Assembly (NCBI GenBank): GCA_025267735.1 | Contig: CM046293.1 | Coordinates: 7,402,560 to 7,466,559, forward strand | Direction of reading: 5' to 3' | Length of the DNA: 64,000 nt | Source of the DNA: Mactra quadrangularis | Lineage: Eukaryota > Mollusca > Bivalvia > Venerida > Mactridae | Shown: positions 36,201 through 49,100 of the stretch, one piece after another | How positions within the stretch are numbered: the stretch's first letter is position 1 | Layout of the letters: every line of letters starts with the position of its first letter | Translations under genes and position numbers: made by a program | The notes under the pieces: model-generated | Seen by the model: only the letters and a program-made list of their open reading frames with translations | Databases searched by the model: none | Told to the model about the DNA's origin: nothing

Positions 36201-38711
36201 AGACAATTTATACTGCACAATTGCAGTTACAAACAAAGTTATAGTAGAGCAGCTAAGCCTAATCTTCACAAAAATGACTTTTCTTTGTGATACAAACCAC
36301 TCACAGTACCTTAAATATTTAGTTGTTTTTTCGTATTAAATGTTTTATACATGAAGGAACAAAAACATAATAAAATAGGGGAAATCGCATAACTGCTGTT
36401 ACAAGAATGTACCAATGTGTTTCGTAAATATGCATCGCTAGTGTATTGAGTGATATTTTAACAAATAAATATACTCATTCAATTTTTGCCTTTTTAGAGA
36501 TTTGCAATTTCCTAAACGCTCATTTTTCAAAGGTATTTTTCATTTCCGATCTCATGACCCATGGATGATAACGTAACAACTAGTAGGTATTAACACATTT
36601 TACAGTCTATGTCAGCAAGCAGTCGTTAACTGCAGAATATAGACCACTAGACATTTATATAGTTAAGCAACGGATTGAGGGGTTAGTGATTCGATGGATG
36701 ACCATTATGAGTTACAGTACGCTCGGTACCCTAACACTATTAACAATCAAATTTAGTGTCTTTAAATGCAATTCAAAACAGTTAACCAAAATGGCCTGGT
36801 GCTATTAATAGTAAAAGTAAAAAGAACCAGAATATATTCTACTGCAATGTTGCACGAGGAACCGAGTCGAGGAATTACAAATGTACAAGGATAATAAAAA
36901 GAATAGATTTTTCAAATGCTTTGAACTCTTCAATTCGTTGAAAAATGATATAATTTTCATAATAATCATTCGTCAATCAATTTAGGCGACACTATCTTAT
37001 ATTACTCAAGATATCGTGACGTAAAATCTTGCTACAATTAAAGCCAATTGTATGGAATAATCTCCGTTATTTAGTTGTTTTGCCTTACATTCTAGACGTC
37101 GGATTATCAGCCCCCGCATCAGAAAATGAGAAATGCACTATAACAAATTACAACATGTTCTTAATTTCCGTTCTGAAGTTTCTACGGCGCTCACAATTTA
37201 GATACGCGTTTATTAAGTACAGAGGTTTTGTTTGCGACTGCATATTGCAATATTTTGATGTATTATATTCAATTGATTTCTTAGATTTAGTGCCTATGAT
37301 GATGTTTAGATGGTCGATTATGGCGGCCAGAATACAAATTATTCCGGCAAATTAGAGGAATTTTTTTTCAATGGCATTTATGCTTTCATGGTTTTATAGC
37401 ATGGTTTTTGATTAAAAGTTATGTTTTATCTGATCATGAAATTTATAGATATTGTAAAGGCATGAACAGAATAGTGGTGAATATCAATCAACGTAATATT
37501 GCCATAATGCAATGTGATTTTACTCTAAATATATGTGTATGACTATAGTCTATGATTACATTAGTTTCTGTCGATATTTTCAATTTACCAATTTATTGCC
37601 TGATAAATGTCAATGAACTGGTATAACTAGTCTCTGTGCTAACAATCTTTTGATCTTATTTTGCACGCATGTTATGTGGTGTCTTCAAATAAAGACATTG
37701 CCAATGATGTCTCAACAATTAGAGCAAAATTGCGTTGCTGTTCTCGTTTTAATACTTTTATTTTAATGCTAATATAGAAATGGTATTACTTTCATATTAT
37801 GACTCTTAAAGCCACGAAGGTTGATGTATAGTTATAGACTTTAGAACAAATAATATAAAGTTAATGTTAGAGCAATGAATAGTTAAACAACAGCACTGTT
37901 AGTATATATATTTCATTTCACCGTTAGTAACATCTTAATAAATAAATAAATTTTTATAATGATAAACGTTGATTATAGGTAACATATTATTTATAATCAT
38001 TTACTGCAAGAATCTTTACATGCAAATGCAAAATGTCTTTCCGTAAAACAATAAAATTAGCAAGTATAAGCATTATAGCATTGCATATTAAAGCATGTAA
38101 TTATTTTACAGAAATTTCTTAATGAAATTTGAGTATTGCTTTCAAATTACATAATTAGAAGTGTATTTTGTTAATGGGATTTTGAAAAGACGTTTTGCCG
38201 TATTTATTATGATAGTAGTTTTGTAATTATAACGCAAATCTATTACATCTCCAATATATCGAAGAGTAAATTAGAACCTCTTAAATAATTATGCAAAACT
38301 ACACTAGCTTCAGATATATTTTATTTGATAGATGCATTCTGCATTAATATCGATAAACTTTATCTGTCTATAATTGTTTCGGGAATAAATAATTTCCTTT
38401 AAGAAACTTGGAATGTGTTGTATTACATAGCCTGAAAACTACATGAAAATGAAAAACTTTATAGTTCATCTTTCTTGAATTTCAATAATCATTTTTATAT
38501 TTTATACTTATACTCTACAAACTTTTAAGTACACATCATTATAACATTAAACATTATAACAAAGCTCATAAAATCGAATCTTATAATGTTTCATTACCTA
38601 CAAATACAAACACAATTTAATATAAAACACAAAAGTATGATGGTCTCAGACAGACAAAACGAAGGGCATCTACTTGACGGTTAACGCCGCGACAGGTTAT
38701 GCTACCGTGTA

Positions 38712-38865
38712 CTAGAGCTTTAATAGCCTTTGTTATTACGATATGTGCCTTAGAGATTTCCCAAATGTCATAATTTAGTCAGTTCTTTTGTATTATCTCC
38801 TTTGCAAATGACATTAGCAGACGACAGCATGTAATTCTCTGTCTAACAAGGGATAAGTTGGTATA
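38712..38865. repeat. Near-identical block, unit B copy
   Basis: This is the unit B partner of 20075-20226 and 50926-51081. It has the same interrupted minus frame as unit A. Confidence 0.7.
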
Positions 38866-40522
38866 TTCTTGGATAAATAAACAAGTTATATTCGAATAGT
38901 GTTTAATATTGTTCCAGAGTTATATATCAAACATGTCTGAGTCTAAGACTTGTTATAATAGACGATATAGAATGGACGTATTTTTCAGACTAGTAACAGC
39001 GCAATGAGATGTTTAACAAAACATACACATAGGAAATATAGCTGTTATATATGACATGAAACACTGAAATGTGTTTATCTAGAAAAAATGAAGCTAAATA
39101 GCTGAATAAATCCTTCAAAAGTTATATATTCATCAAAGTTTCCTTTTGATAATGAAAGAGACGCAACTTACAATGAATGAGTATTGGAAATTATTGAAAA
39201 TAAATTGGAACCTCACAAAAAAGTTTTCAGATAATAGATAAGTATAATGTTGGGTATTAAGAGTACTGCATTAAGATGTAAAACATCGGAAAAAACTAAG
39301 ATTCTGATGATGAATCTCGGATAATCCGTGGTGTCTAATAAACTATAAAGCAAAACCTTTCAACTAAATAGCGATATTTAGATGACCTGACTCAGTATTA
39401 AAGCATTGTACATTTGTAAAAGAAATTGTATAAACATTATTACGATATCCAAAAACAAGGAACGATGTATTCAAGTGAGTTATTGATAAATCATTTGTAC
39501 CCAAAATGAAAAAAAAATATCAGTAAAAGTAAAATGCCAAAGATCTTTCACAAAGTCAAACAACGAAGTTTGAGTTGTTTTGTGTTTTAAACGTTTGTTA
39601 CAAAAAGGACGTTATAAATAAAAAACGAAAGCAAGAACCTTAAGATTTTCAGTTTTCGGACGGGCGGTGACAAAAATTTAATTTGGAATTTTAACCATGC
39701 TCTTTTAAACACCACCATTAAACATAAGTTAAATATACATAAGTTATGAAAGACCGGCAGACAACAAAATAAACACCGGTTTCCCGAGAGACAATGCTAT
39801 CATTGCCCATCAACTTATTAACGATGATCGTATAGACATTATCATGAAATAATGGATTTAAACAATTCAAAATTATGAAAGGTTAGCCATGTGTTTAAGT
39901 AAACTAATTTGTAGTATATTCCATATGTTTCTAGATCAACTGATAAATCATTATGCCGTGACCATCAACATCAGATGTACAACATTTATTTAGTGTTTTA
40001 TAAATCATATCAGAAATATATTCAAATTAACATTTATAGACAACATCTGTATCTTTCACAAAATGGGCATCACTAGGACGTTAATCTCATTAATTCTTAT
40101 TTATGGATACATTTGTTCATTTTATAGCCTTTGTTAATGATAATAACCGCTCTGATATTGCTTTGTAAATTGTTTTTTCGTCGTGTCAGTGTCTGTTAGA
40201 ATATCACTTCGTCCATATTGTAGTTCAATGAACAGTATCTAGATCTATCTACTGGATCAGACAATGTCAATGGAGTACAAGGAGACTATCATTTTGTTAA
40301 AAGGATGCTACATTCTTTTAGCTTATGTACTGGTCTCTACAGTTCATACTCATAGTCTTCTTATGTTTTTTGAACATCAGGGCTCACATTTTTTTACCCA
40401 TGTTCTCAGGTAATCTTACATAGCAATCACCGAAATTGTGTTGTTAAAATTTAAGTTACTAATGAAATTTCACACAGTCTAATGATATGGTTGATTGGTA
40501 TTCGTATGTAATCATATTACAA

Positions 40523-40755
40523 TGTACTATCGGCGGTAGTGTAGCTTCATTGTTCTAGCGCTCGCTGCTATCAAAACTCATAAATTGGTTTGAACAACTT
40601 CCAATATGTAGCAGGCAAATTTTCAAGGTCGTGACTTTACGCGTTAAAGACATATTATGGAAACGTACACCAAACAAGACTTTTGTCCCCTAGTATAATG
40701 TGCTGTGTATTTTCTAATGTCGTCTGCACTATCTTCAGAGACATATGAAACTTAT
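40523..40755. repeat. Conserved block shared with unit C
   Basis: From TGTACTATCGGCGGTAGT to GAGACATATGAAACTTATT, this closely matches 52735-52967. Unit C has open frames on both strands here (52699-52959 +, 52668-52955 -). In unit B a TAG in the plus frame and a one-base length difference (CACCAAACAAG against CACAAAAAAG) break both. The shared plus-frame peptide includes INxFEQLPICSRQIFKVVT. I do not recognise it, and the breaks argue against a working gene. Confidence 0.5.
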
Positions 40756-42605
40756 TTCTTCATTGAAATTTCACATAAGTAGCTTTTAATTACTATTACC
40801 CTCTATATAGCATAAAATCGTAACTTTTGATGCAAATAATGGCTGAACAATATATCAGCATCAACCAACGTTGTGTTGACCTTCCATTAGTTACAAGAAG
40901 ACCGAATAATCCTCTCTTGAACTTTCGTTGACCTTTAAATATTATATTTATTAACTGTCTAATTAAAAATGGCAAATATATCTTTTTTGAATGTTTGAAG
41001 TCAAATTAATTATTTCAATTGTATATATTAACAAATCTTATTAATACGAACATAGATGTATGCTTAACCTCCAAAATGGATTAATATCAGAAGAGTTTTT
41101 ACTTTAACAGAAAATGTATTGAAAACAAAGACGATCGGCTCTTCCTACAGATTCGATTTGCATAAGTGGTGATTAGTTCATAACCATTACAATGTAAGTT
41201 GTGGTGAATGGTGGCATATAGAACCATTGTTGTCCACTCCCATTATCATAGCAAGATACTTGAGACAATAAAGGCCATTAGAGAGCTTGTGCTGTTTGCT
41301 GTTTCTGTTTATGATATGTTCCCGGACTCTTTTCATAGATAGCTGAACTTAATATGTGATTTATGGTAATTTGTTAGAAACTGGCATTTGCCATTTAGAG
41401 TTAATTTTCAAAAGAGATATCTGTGTCATAGACAACTATGTAAGGCACCTCACATTAATGATATTAAATCACATGATGAATGTGACTCTTCGAATTGTTT
41501 GGAGATCTTTCATTTAAAAAATAGTAGATTTACAAACTGCAATTGCTGACATGTTCGGCAAACTTTTGCATTTCTTGCCTTATAATGTCAATCAAGAAAT
41601 AATCTGTTTGATTGGATAATGTATGTCATATCTTACCTATTGATCTAACTTGTATAACACTATGTGGATACCTGCCAATAACATCTAACAAGTAAAAAAT
41701 TGCTGCTAAATGCAGCAAAGGGATTGTCACGGCAAACAAAAAAGAATGATTAAGTATAATCTAAAGGTAACTCAAAAGAGCATTATATTGAATTGTCATG
41801 TTAAGGTTTTTCAGTAATTAAAAGGTAACTTGTCATAAAACGTTTTTCTGTTCAAATGTAACAATCTCGTTTTAAAAGCCTAGTAAGATTCTCGATACTA
41901 GTTAGATTGAGAATCTTGACAAATTTGGAGTACGCGAATGGTCTGGATCTAGACACCATCTTTATGCCGACAGGATGTTTGGTTTTAGTTGGATTTATTT
42001 CCAGTAGTTCATATTTGCCTGACGCTTAAAAAGATCGGCAGAAGGGAAAACATAGTTCTTCAGAACAGAAGCTATTTACATGACTTATCGCTTCTGTTTA
42101 GTCAAGTGCTCCTCACATTGCGGATCTGTTCTTACCAATCCGTGTAACCAATCATCTAACTAATGCATAACTGTCCAGCATCTTTGAATTTCGACATTTT
42201 GATTTTACAGGCGTGAACATTTGTTGCATTTATTGCATTTATTTTTTAATCACGAGACAGTCATGCAATCTAAATGTGTGTGTCTTTGCCTTGAAATAGA
42301 AATATCAGTTTGCGCATAGTATTTAAGCAGAGGTAGAGAGTCAGCGAGTGAATCTTTCAAACCAGTGTATTAGAGAGTAGTCATACCTTTACTTGTTACG
42401 GAAGAATTTTGTTGCCGGATACACGAAAGGATTTAACATGTATTTTAATTCCGAAAAGATGCACTTAAATACAAAAGGCAAGCTATTTCGAATAGAAATC
42501 ATTTTTCTTAATAATGAATTCACTCGGACTCGAGAAAACATACTCCATTCGAACAAATTAAAGACTGGCGAGCTTTTCACCTAGGTGTAAATGTCCGTCA
42601 TTTTA

Positions 42606-42973
42606 ACTCTCTTAAAATTACCTGGTCCGTCTGGTCAATAGTCCGTCAATATAGTACCAAACTTTTCATAATTAAAAAAAGTCTGCAAAAATAATCTTAC
42701 ATCTGCTCGATCTATAACCAGAAGCAAGTTCAATTACACAAAACGCTTCAGTACGTTACATAACGATGCATTCGGAACTCCTCGGTCATACATTTGTTTA
42801 CTTTAACGCCGGACATTTCAAAATAGCGTCCAAATATGTCCGAGATTATTCGCAGCAAATGGACGAGGACTTCCGAATGTATCGTTGCGGAACGTTCTAT
42901 AACGTTCGCAGTTACTGAACTCAACCCTGGTCCGTAACTCTTATGTTCTTAAAATTAACTGGTCCGCTGCACT
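42606..42973. repeat. Direct repeats CTTAAAATTAMCTGGTCCG flanking an inverted-repeat element
   Basis: CTTAAAATTACCTGGTCCG (about 42611-42629) and CTTAAAATTAACTGGTCCG (about 42949-42967) are nearly identical direct repeats on either side of the element at 42747-42919. A third CTGGTCCGG lies near 43361. They may reflect a local duplication or the frame of a nested element. Confidence 0.5.
42747..42919. mobile_element. ~173 bp inverted-repeat element (MITE-like)
   Basis: AACGATGCATTCGGAACTCC on the left is mirrored by AACGATACATTCGGAAGTCC on the opposite strand of the right arm, and the match continues to CATTTG. Both arms start TTCAGTA, but the left arm is about 15 bases shorter near its tip (the right has an extra GCGAACGTTATAGAACG-like stretch). 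No clear target duplication and no coding capacity. Confidence 0.65.
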
Positions 42974-43651
42974 TAATCATAGTTAGAAAAGATCGCCAAT
43001 AGAGCTCAGTAAGAGTAAGAATTAAGAGTCAATGTTACACGATTACGCTTCTTTATTTATACAGTCGGATAATAAGAAAAAAAGGTATATTATTAAAATA
43101 TATGAATCATATCAAATTAGTTTTCAAATGATAAATGTTCTAACAGTTGAAATATATAATATTTACAACAATATGTGATGAAGCAATCGACGATTCTTTT
43201 AATAGTTTAAGTCTGCAAAGTTATTTCTTAAAATATAATTTCGATATTGGTGTCTTATCTTTTCAAATAAAATATTGGCAAATATCAATAATATATGTAC
43301 TATACACACATTATGATACGCATATTTGTTAAACTGTATCCGTATACTAAACTGGTCTCCTGGTCCGGTTGGTTCGCGATTTATACCTACCCCTTTTCGT
43401 GTGATTCGAAAGGATTTGCGGAAATGTGTTGATATAAAACGCTGAATTTTCGTGTGTTGCATTGTTGCAAGAAAAATTGTTTATATGGATTCCCCAAAAA
43501 TGATTTTTCTATTTAACTTTTAACGGAAATGGGCTGTACTATGACTGCATTAAAAACAATAAATTTGTCGGCAGTGGAAATCGAAAGGATTTTTATCATT
43601 TTTTATCACGTGACTTTTGCCCATTGCTATCAAAATCTACCCACCACAATA

Positions 43652-43673
43652 TCACGGCGTTGAGACGCCGTGA
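43652..43673. repeat. Perfect hairpin TCACGGCGT-TGAG-ACGCCGTGA
   Basis: A 9 bp perfect GC-rich stem with a 4-base loop stands out in AT-rich DNA. It is not followed by a T run, so it does not resemble a terminator. It may be a remnant of a foldback element. Confidence 0.55.
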
Positions 43674-46122
43674 AATTACAAAACACAACATGAGCGAGGA
43701 TGCACGGATTTTCAACTCTAATTTTTTTCATCTTGATATGCATATATTGACATTTAGATTAGCATCTTTGTGGTATATATGAGGAACATCAATTAAGTTA
43801 GCTATATCAGCTGAAAGGTTTTAATTGAGTTATACACTGAGGCAAGTGAGAGTTTTGTGCGACCTAGAACCTGGTCTAATCACTTATTGACAAGTATTTT
43901 GTTAATGTCCATTCCAATGTTAAACCACTTAGGTTCTCATTTTCGTTGATTGTTAGTAGCGTCTTCTGTATAACAAAATTTTAAAAATGTACAAAAAACA
44001 TCTTCATCTTTGCTTTTTGACTGTCTGAAAGGACTTAATATTTTACTGTTGTTGTTCTAGATAAACTTAGATAATCTTTTCAGTGGTGGATAAATATTGA
44101 CGAATTAATCTACATTAGTTACAATTTTTCATTTAAAGTTTAACGGTTATCGTGATCTATACAAATCCAACTAAAACATACTTCCATTGTCCTGGTAATC
44201 ATTCTTGACCAAACATGTTCTCGGAACAATGTTATTGTTAATGACTAATCGTCTGTTCTGAGAACCATTATTTTCTTATCAATTATCATTAATCGGTACA
44301 ATTATAAAGTCAAGTCAATACATTTTCGCTGTATAAATGTATCGTTTCGTATCTCATCAATAATAATTGGACAAATAATGGAATAATATATTTGTATCCT
44401 ACAGTGCATATAACATGTTGGAAGACTAATCGTCATGGATTTGTCCAATATTAGTTTCTATAGTGTAAGATTTGTGGTTAGTATATCACTGAAACACAAT
44501 ACCTAATATCGTGTTATTTAGTATTAGATAAAAGTTGTATTATATTTAAAAATCAGTATTCCTTGTCATCTCTAATACATTTGTCTGCTTAATTACAAAA
44601 CTTGCTGTTTGCTTTATTTCCAACAATTGGTGATTTTTAATAACTTGCTCTTTCATTCAGACACAAATTAAGATTTATCACAATTAGAGGAGGCGTTTTA
44701 GATTTTACATTTCATTTAATCATCTTCTGACAAAATATTCAGATTAAACAAATAGTAATGTTTTGCCTTGTTGGAAAGGAATATAACATTATTTATGTAT
44801 AATGTTTTTGTTTTAAAAATACTTGCTGTTGAAGTAGGGGGTTTCATCTAACTGTTTTACAAAAATCTCACTACTGAAAAAGGTTACACTGATTGAAAAG
44901 AATACTTTGATTAATATATCAAACATGGTAACGGAAATTTAAATAACGAAAATTTCTATTGAAATTACGTCGTTTGATCTCTACCAAGTTATAAACGAAG
45001 AATTATTTGATTATCTATGGAAATTATACTCAATATATGTATTAATCTCCATGATACCGTTTCAATTTAACTGTTATTTTTAATCATACCGGTAACGGAA
45101 AATTTGCTTATTCCTTTTTTGTCATTTAATTACTCTATATATCATATATACCATATATTTTTGTTATTTTGTTTAAGATAAATTGATTGAATCAATATTA
45201 CTTTAAGGCGTATCTTATTATTCTGTGATAATATGTTGCTTTCCGATCTTACTTTAGCGTGCACGGTATGGTAAATGTTTTTAAAATTATAATGTCTGGC
45301 GAGATGCACACAGCATGCAATATTTCAAAGATGTCTGATTGACTGCTTTATGGAGCTTTTTAAATGCAATTTTTAATTGTTTACAAATGTATATGCATAC
45401 AAATTTAACTCTTTCAGTTACGGTAATGTCTGCAATTGTTATACAAACAACACAGGGGTGGACAGGCGACAGCAATGGAAATTTATGATAAGGATGTAAA
45501 ATGGCGGTTTTGACCTTAATAACTTAAATTGAGTTAAGCATTTATTTGTCCGATGGACTTATCCATTGACAATGACGATAAATGTTAACAGACGAGAAAG
45601 CAAAGTGCGAACGTCCTATCTGAGTGATCAGTATAATATTATGTAGCAGACATTAATGTGTTTTAAATCATCGTTTGAAATAATTAGCTACAGTGTTTTT
45701 TTGGCTATTGACCTTTCGTTTACTTTGCCATTGTACTCCAAGAAATTCATAAAAGTAGGGGTTAATTGTATAGTTATGTTTTATCAGTTCATTCAGTGAA
45801 TTTTATCACTCGATAAATGTTTCAATAGGTTCAACAAAATGTTAGATTTGATTGCAAATACACCTATCGCAAAATATTTTTCGGTGCATCTGTCTAAGAA
45901 ACCTATACTCTAACAAAAAAATTGGCTGTACCATACCCGTTAGATTAATAAATTCTCATCCGAGATGAGAGAAATGTATAAAATATATGGTACCATTGGT
46001 TATTTGTGATAAACTGGTGTAAAGAACAGACAGTACTTTTACCCTATGCATTATGGGTGACTCACTATGCTTATTGTTTTAATATTCGTCGTTGTATGCT
46101 CCTGGCGATATGACTGAACAGA

Positions 46123-46165
46123 TAATGGGACAATTGTTAAGAAATTTGCAACAATTGTCCCATTA
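46123..46165. repeat. Perfect 16 bp hairpin flanked by TA
   Basis: TAATGGGACAATTGTT (46123-46138) pairs perfectly with AACAATTGTCCCATTA (46150-46165) around an 11-base loop. The outermost TA/TA pair may be a target duplication around a 39 bp palindrome. It is not found at the matching place in units A or B, although alignment there is poor. Confidence 0.65.
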
Positions 46166-49100
46166 GAGTAATTAATGTACTTGAGTAAATAATGCCCTTT
46201 CTGTCTAATGAGTTTTGTTGAAGTTTGTTATTATTTTAGTTGCAAATATTTTAATCACTGAAGCTATGATTGTTAAGCTTTATAAGAAGCATTTATTGTC
46301 TAAAAAAACAACATTCTTTTAATTGTATTTCGTCTGCTTTTATCTACTCAAATATTCTGCGTTGCGCATTCACATGATGGACATTCACATTGGTGAAACT
46401 ATCAAATGCGATTAATATTTACATTTCGTTTATTTTTACATTTACAATTTTTATTGGAACAATCAATACTCAAATATTTCATCAACTGGTAAACAAAGAT
46501 TCTTTCACATCGTTATGTAATTGGTAATATCTATGAGTTAATGTCAAACTTGCAATAACTCGCGCTGTAAATCGTAACCCAATCATGTTTACTTATATAA
46601 CTTGACTTTGAGAAAATTGTCAATATGCTGTGCAATTTCTTGTTATGAAAACTAAATAAATCCTTTTGTATTCGAAAATAATGTATGTGCTCATTTAAGC
46701 ACCCTAACAACATGTACTTGTTTTTTTTTCAAATTATTTTCCAAACAAAATTCAAAACACATATATTTAACTGCCCAAAATTAATAGTTCAGTTTTTTTA
46801 AAATTGATTAAGTAGTAAATAAAACTATTAGCCTCATAGTTTCGAGCAGAAAATATCAGTTTCGATATTAAAGAAAACATTTCGCCACATACTTATGTTG
46901 AAGCTATTTTGTATTGTACATTAATTAACACCAAATAAGCAATAACGACGTTTAAACATTGTTACACAAATTGAAAGAAGCAGCTTTGTAAAAATTACGG
47001 TTCCATTGTACTTGCTTTGCGCTGAAGCCAATTTTGACAGAGTTTTATCATTTCGACTGATTCATAATCGGTCCTTACACTAAAAATATAATATTTAACA
47101 CATTTTGCAAAGCGTAAATGTAGTGATGTAATTCAATCAAAATGCGGGTATGAAATAGCAACACAAAGATTATGGCGGCTCATTATTTTGTTGCTGAGTC
47201 ATAATGTTTGATTACCGCTATAATATTGCCTTAAGTGAAATGTGGATTTGCCTTGCTGGTATTTTATTTTTTTCAAGGGCATTAAAAATCATGCGAATAA
47301 CATTGTTTTAAGAAATTACCCAACATTTGCAAAGGTCAAATACAATTCATTGCTACTGCCTGAACAAACAAACACAAGCTATGTATCAAATCGCTGAACA
47401 CTTCATTGTATTTGAACGTGTAATTCAGTAATAAATTGATGATTTACGGAGAATACAAATACATTGTTTCTCTTTATCAATGGTATTGTCACAGCTGACA
47501 ATCGCCACCTTTAAGTTAGATGCTCAATAATTTGATGGTAATCTGCACATGTGTCCACAAACGAAAAATATTGTCCATTTATCAATGATTTCTATTTTCT
47601 GCAATTACTTTTATATATCGGACCTTCACATTTTCGTTTTTTTATTTTGATAAATGTCAACTTCTTGGTATAAACTAATGCACTTTTATTATATCGTTAT
47701 TTTTTTGCAATGGTGCATTACTTAATATAAACGTTTATGCTTGATTACTATTCTAAAATAAATAAAAACTGAACGCATATCAGACACAGTCACAACAAAA
47801 ACACAGACCTTTCACACTACGCTAAATTGTATTGACACGAAGCATACGATTATCTTATCTAAAATGTCAAATAAAGTTTAAATTGTAGTTTGATGTGCCT
47901 CTCTGATGACCAATTTGTTACCATACGGTTCAATTTTTCTTTAAAGAGCATCACGATTTTGTGAAAACGGTAATGGTATATCAATTTATTATATTTTTAA
48001 ACAAACAATTAGACATAATGATTAGTTTGATGCACTTATACAACTGTTACATTAACAATTAATTTGTTTATTTTAAATGTCACCATACGTTACACAGCTT
48101 CAGTATTGTCCAGGTGACAGACACATTAGTCTATCCTTGAAACATTGTTAGCAATGATTATTTACAGGTTTTTGCCATAATATCAATGAGTTGATTTAGG
48201 TGCTGCACTAACGATTGATTCTGAAACTTTATTCTAAGTATACGAGGTATATTTTGGAGGCCAATCATATCTTTCCTTCTGATGTTTGATAGAATCATGC
48301 CTTTTAATTAAGATAGATATTCTGTTCTTTATAGCTTTACATCACTTTTTCTCAAACTCGCTTGAAATTTTCAAAAGCGGCATAATCTATTGAAACATGT
48401 CAAAAATGGTGAAATATCAACTTGTATCATTAGCTTGGCAAGACAATTCATACTGCACAATTGCAGTTACAAACTAAGTTAGAGTAGAACAGCTAAGCCT
48501 AATCTTCACAAATATGTATTTTCTTCGGGATACACACCACTTACTATACCTAAAATATTTAGGTTTTTTATCGGTATTAAATGTTTTATACATGAAGGAA
48601 CAAAAACATAATAAAATAGAGGAAATCGCATAATTGCTGTTACAAGAATGTACCAATGTGTTTCGTTAATATGCATCGCTAGTGTATTGAGTGATATTTT
48701 AACAAATAAATATACTCATTCAATTTTTGCATAGTGATTTGCAGTTTCCTAAACGCTCATTTTTCAAATTTCTTTTACATTTCCGATCTTTTGTCCCATG
48801 AATGATAACGTAACAACTAATAGGTATTAACACATTTTACAGTCTATGTCAGCAAGCAGCCGTTAATAGCAGAATATAGACCGCTAGACATTTTATAGCT
48901 AAGCAACGGATTGCGGGGTTAGTGATTCGATGGATGATCATTAAGAGTTACAGTACGCTCGATGCCCGTACAATATCTACAATCACAAGAAGTGTCTTCA
49001 AATGCAATTCAAATCAGTTAATCAAAATGACCTGGTGCTATTAATAGAAATTGTAAAAAAAACTGACAAAGAAAACAGAATATATTCTACTGCAATGATA

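Larger units (their letters stand above)
33250..44750. repeat. Unit B of the threefold ~12 kb direct repeat
   Basis: It is collinear with unit C at an offset of about 12.2 kb: GGCGGCTCATTATTTTGTTG at 34931 and 47174, CTTGCTACAATTAAAGCC at 37028 and 49270, and CACAAAATGGGCATCACTAGG near 40058 and 52282. Similarity to C ranges from nearly complete (about 38900-40270 against 51120-52480) to patchy. The start is placed where alignment with 44757 onwards (CCTTGTTGGAAAGGAATAT at 33379) becomes readable, so the exact edge is uncertain. No recognisable host gene is present. Confidence 0.85.

Noticed and set aside
37029..37355. 108-codon plus frame in unit B with a shorter counterpart at 49271-49459 and a related stretch at 18343-18570
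   Set aside because: The peptides are similar only because the DNA is duplicated. The frame is truncated in C, altered in A, and has no recognisable domain.
42389..42584. Almost fully overlapping frames on both strands
   Set aside because: Mirror frames of 63 codons each with no homology or conservation in another unit.
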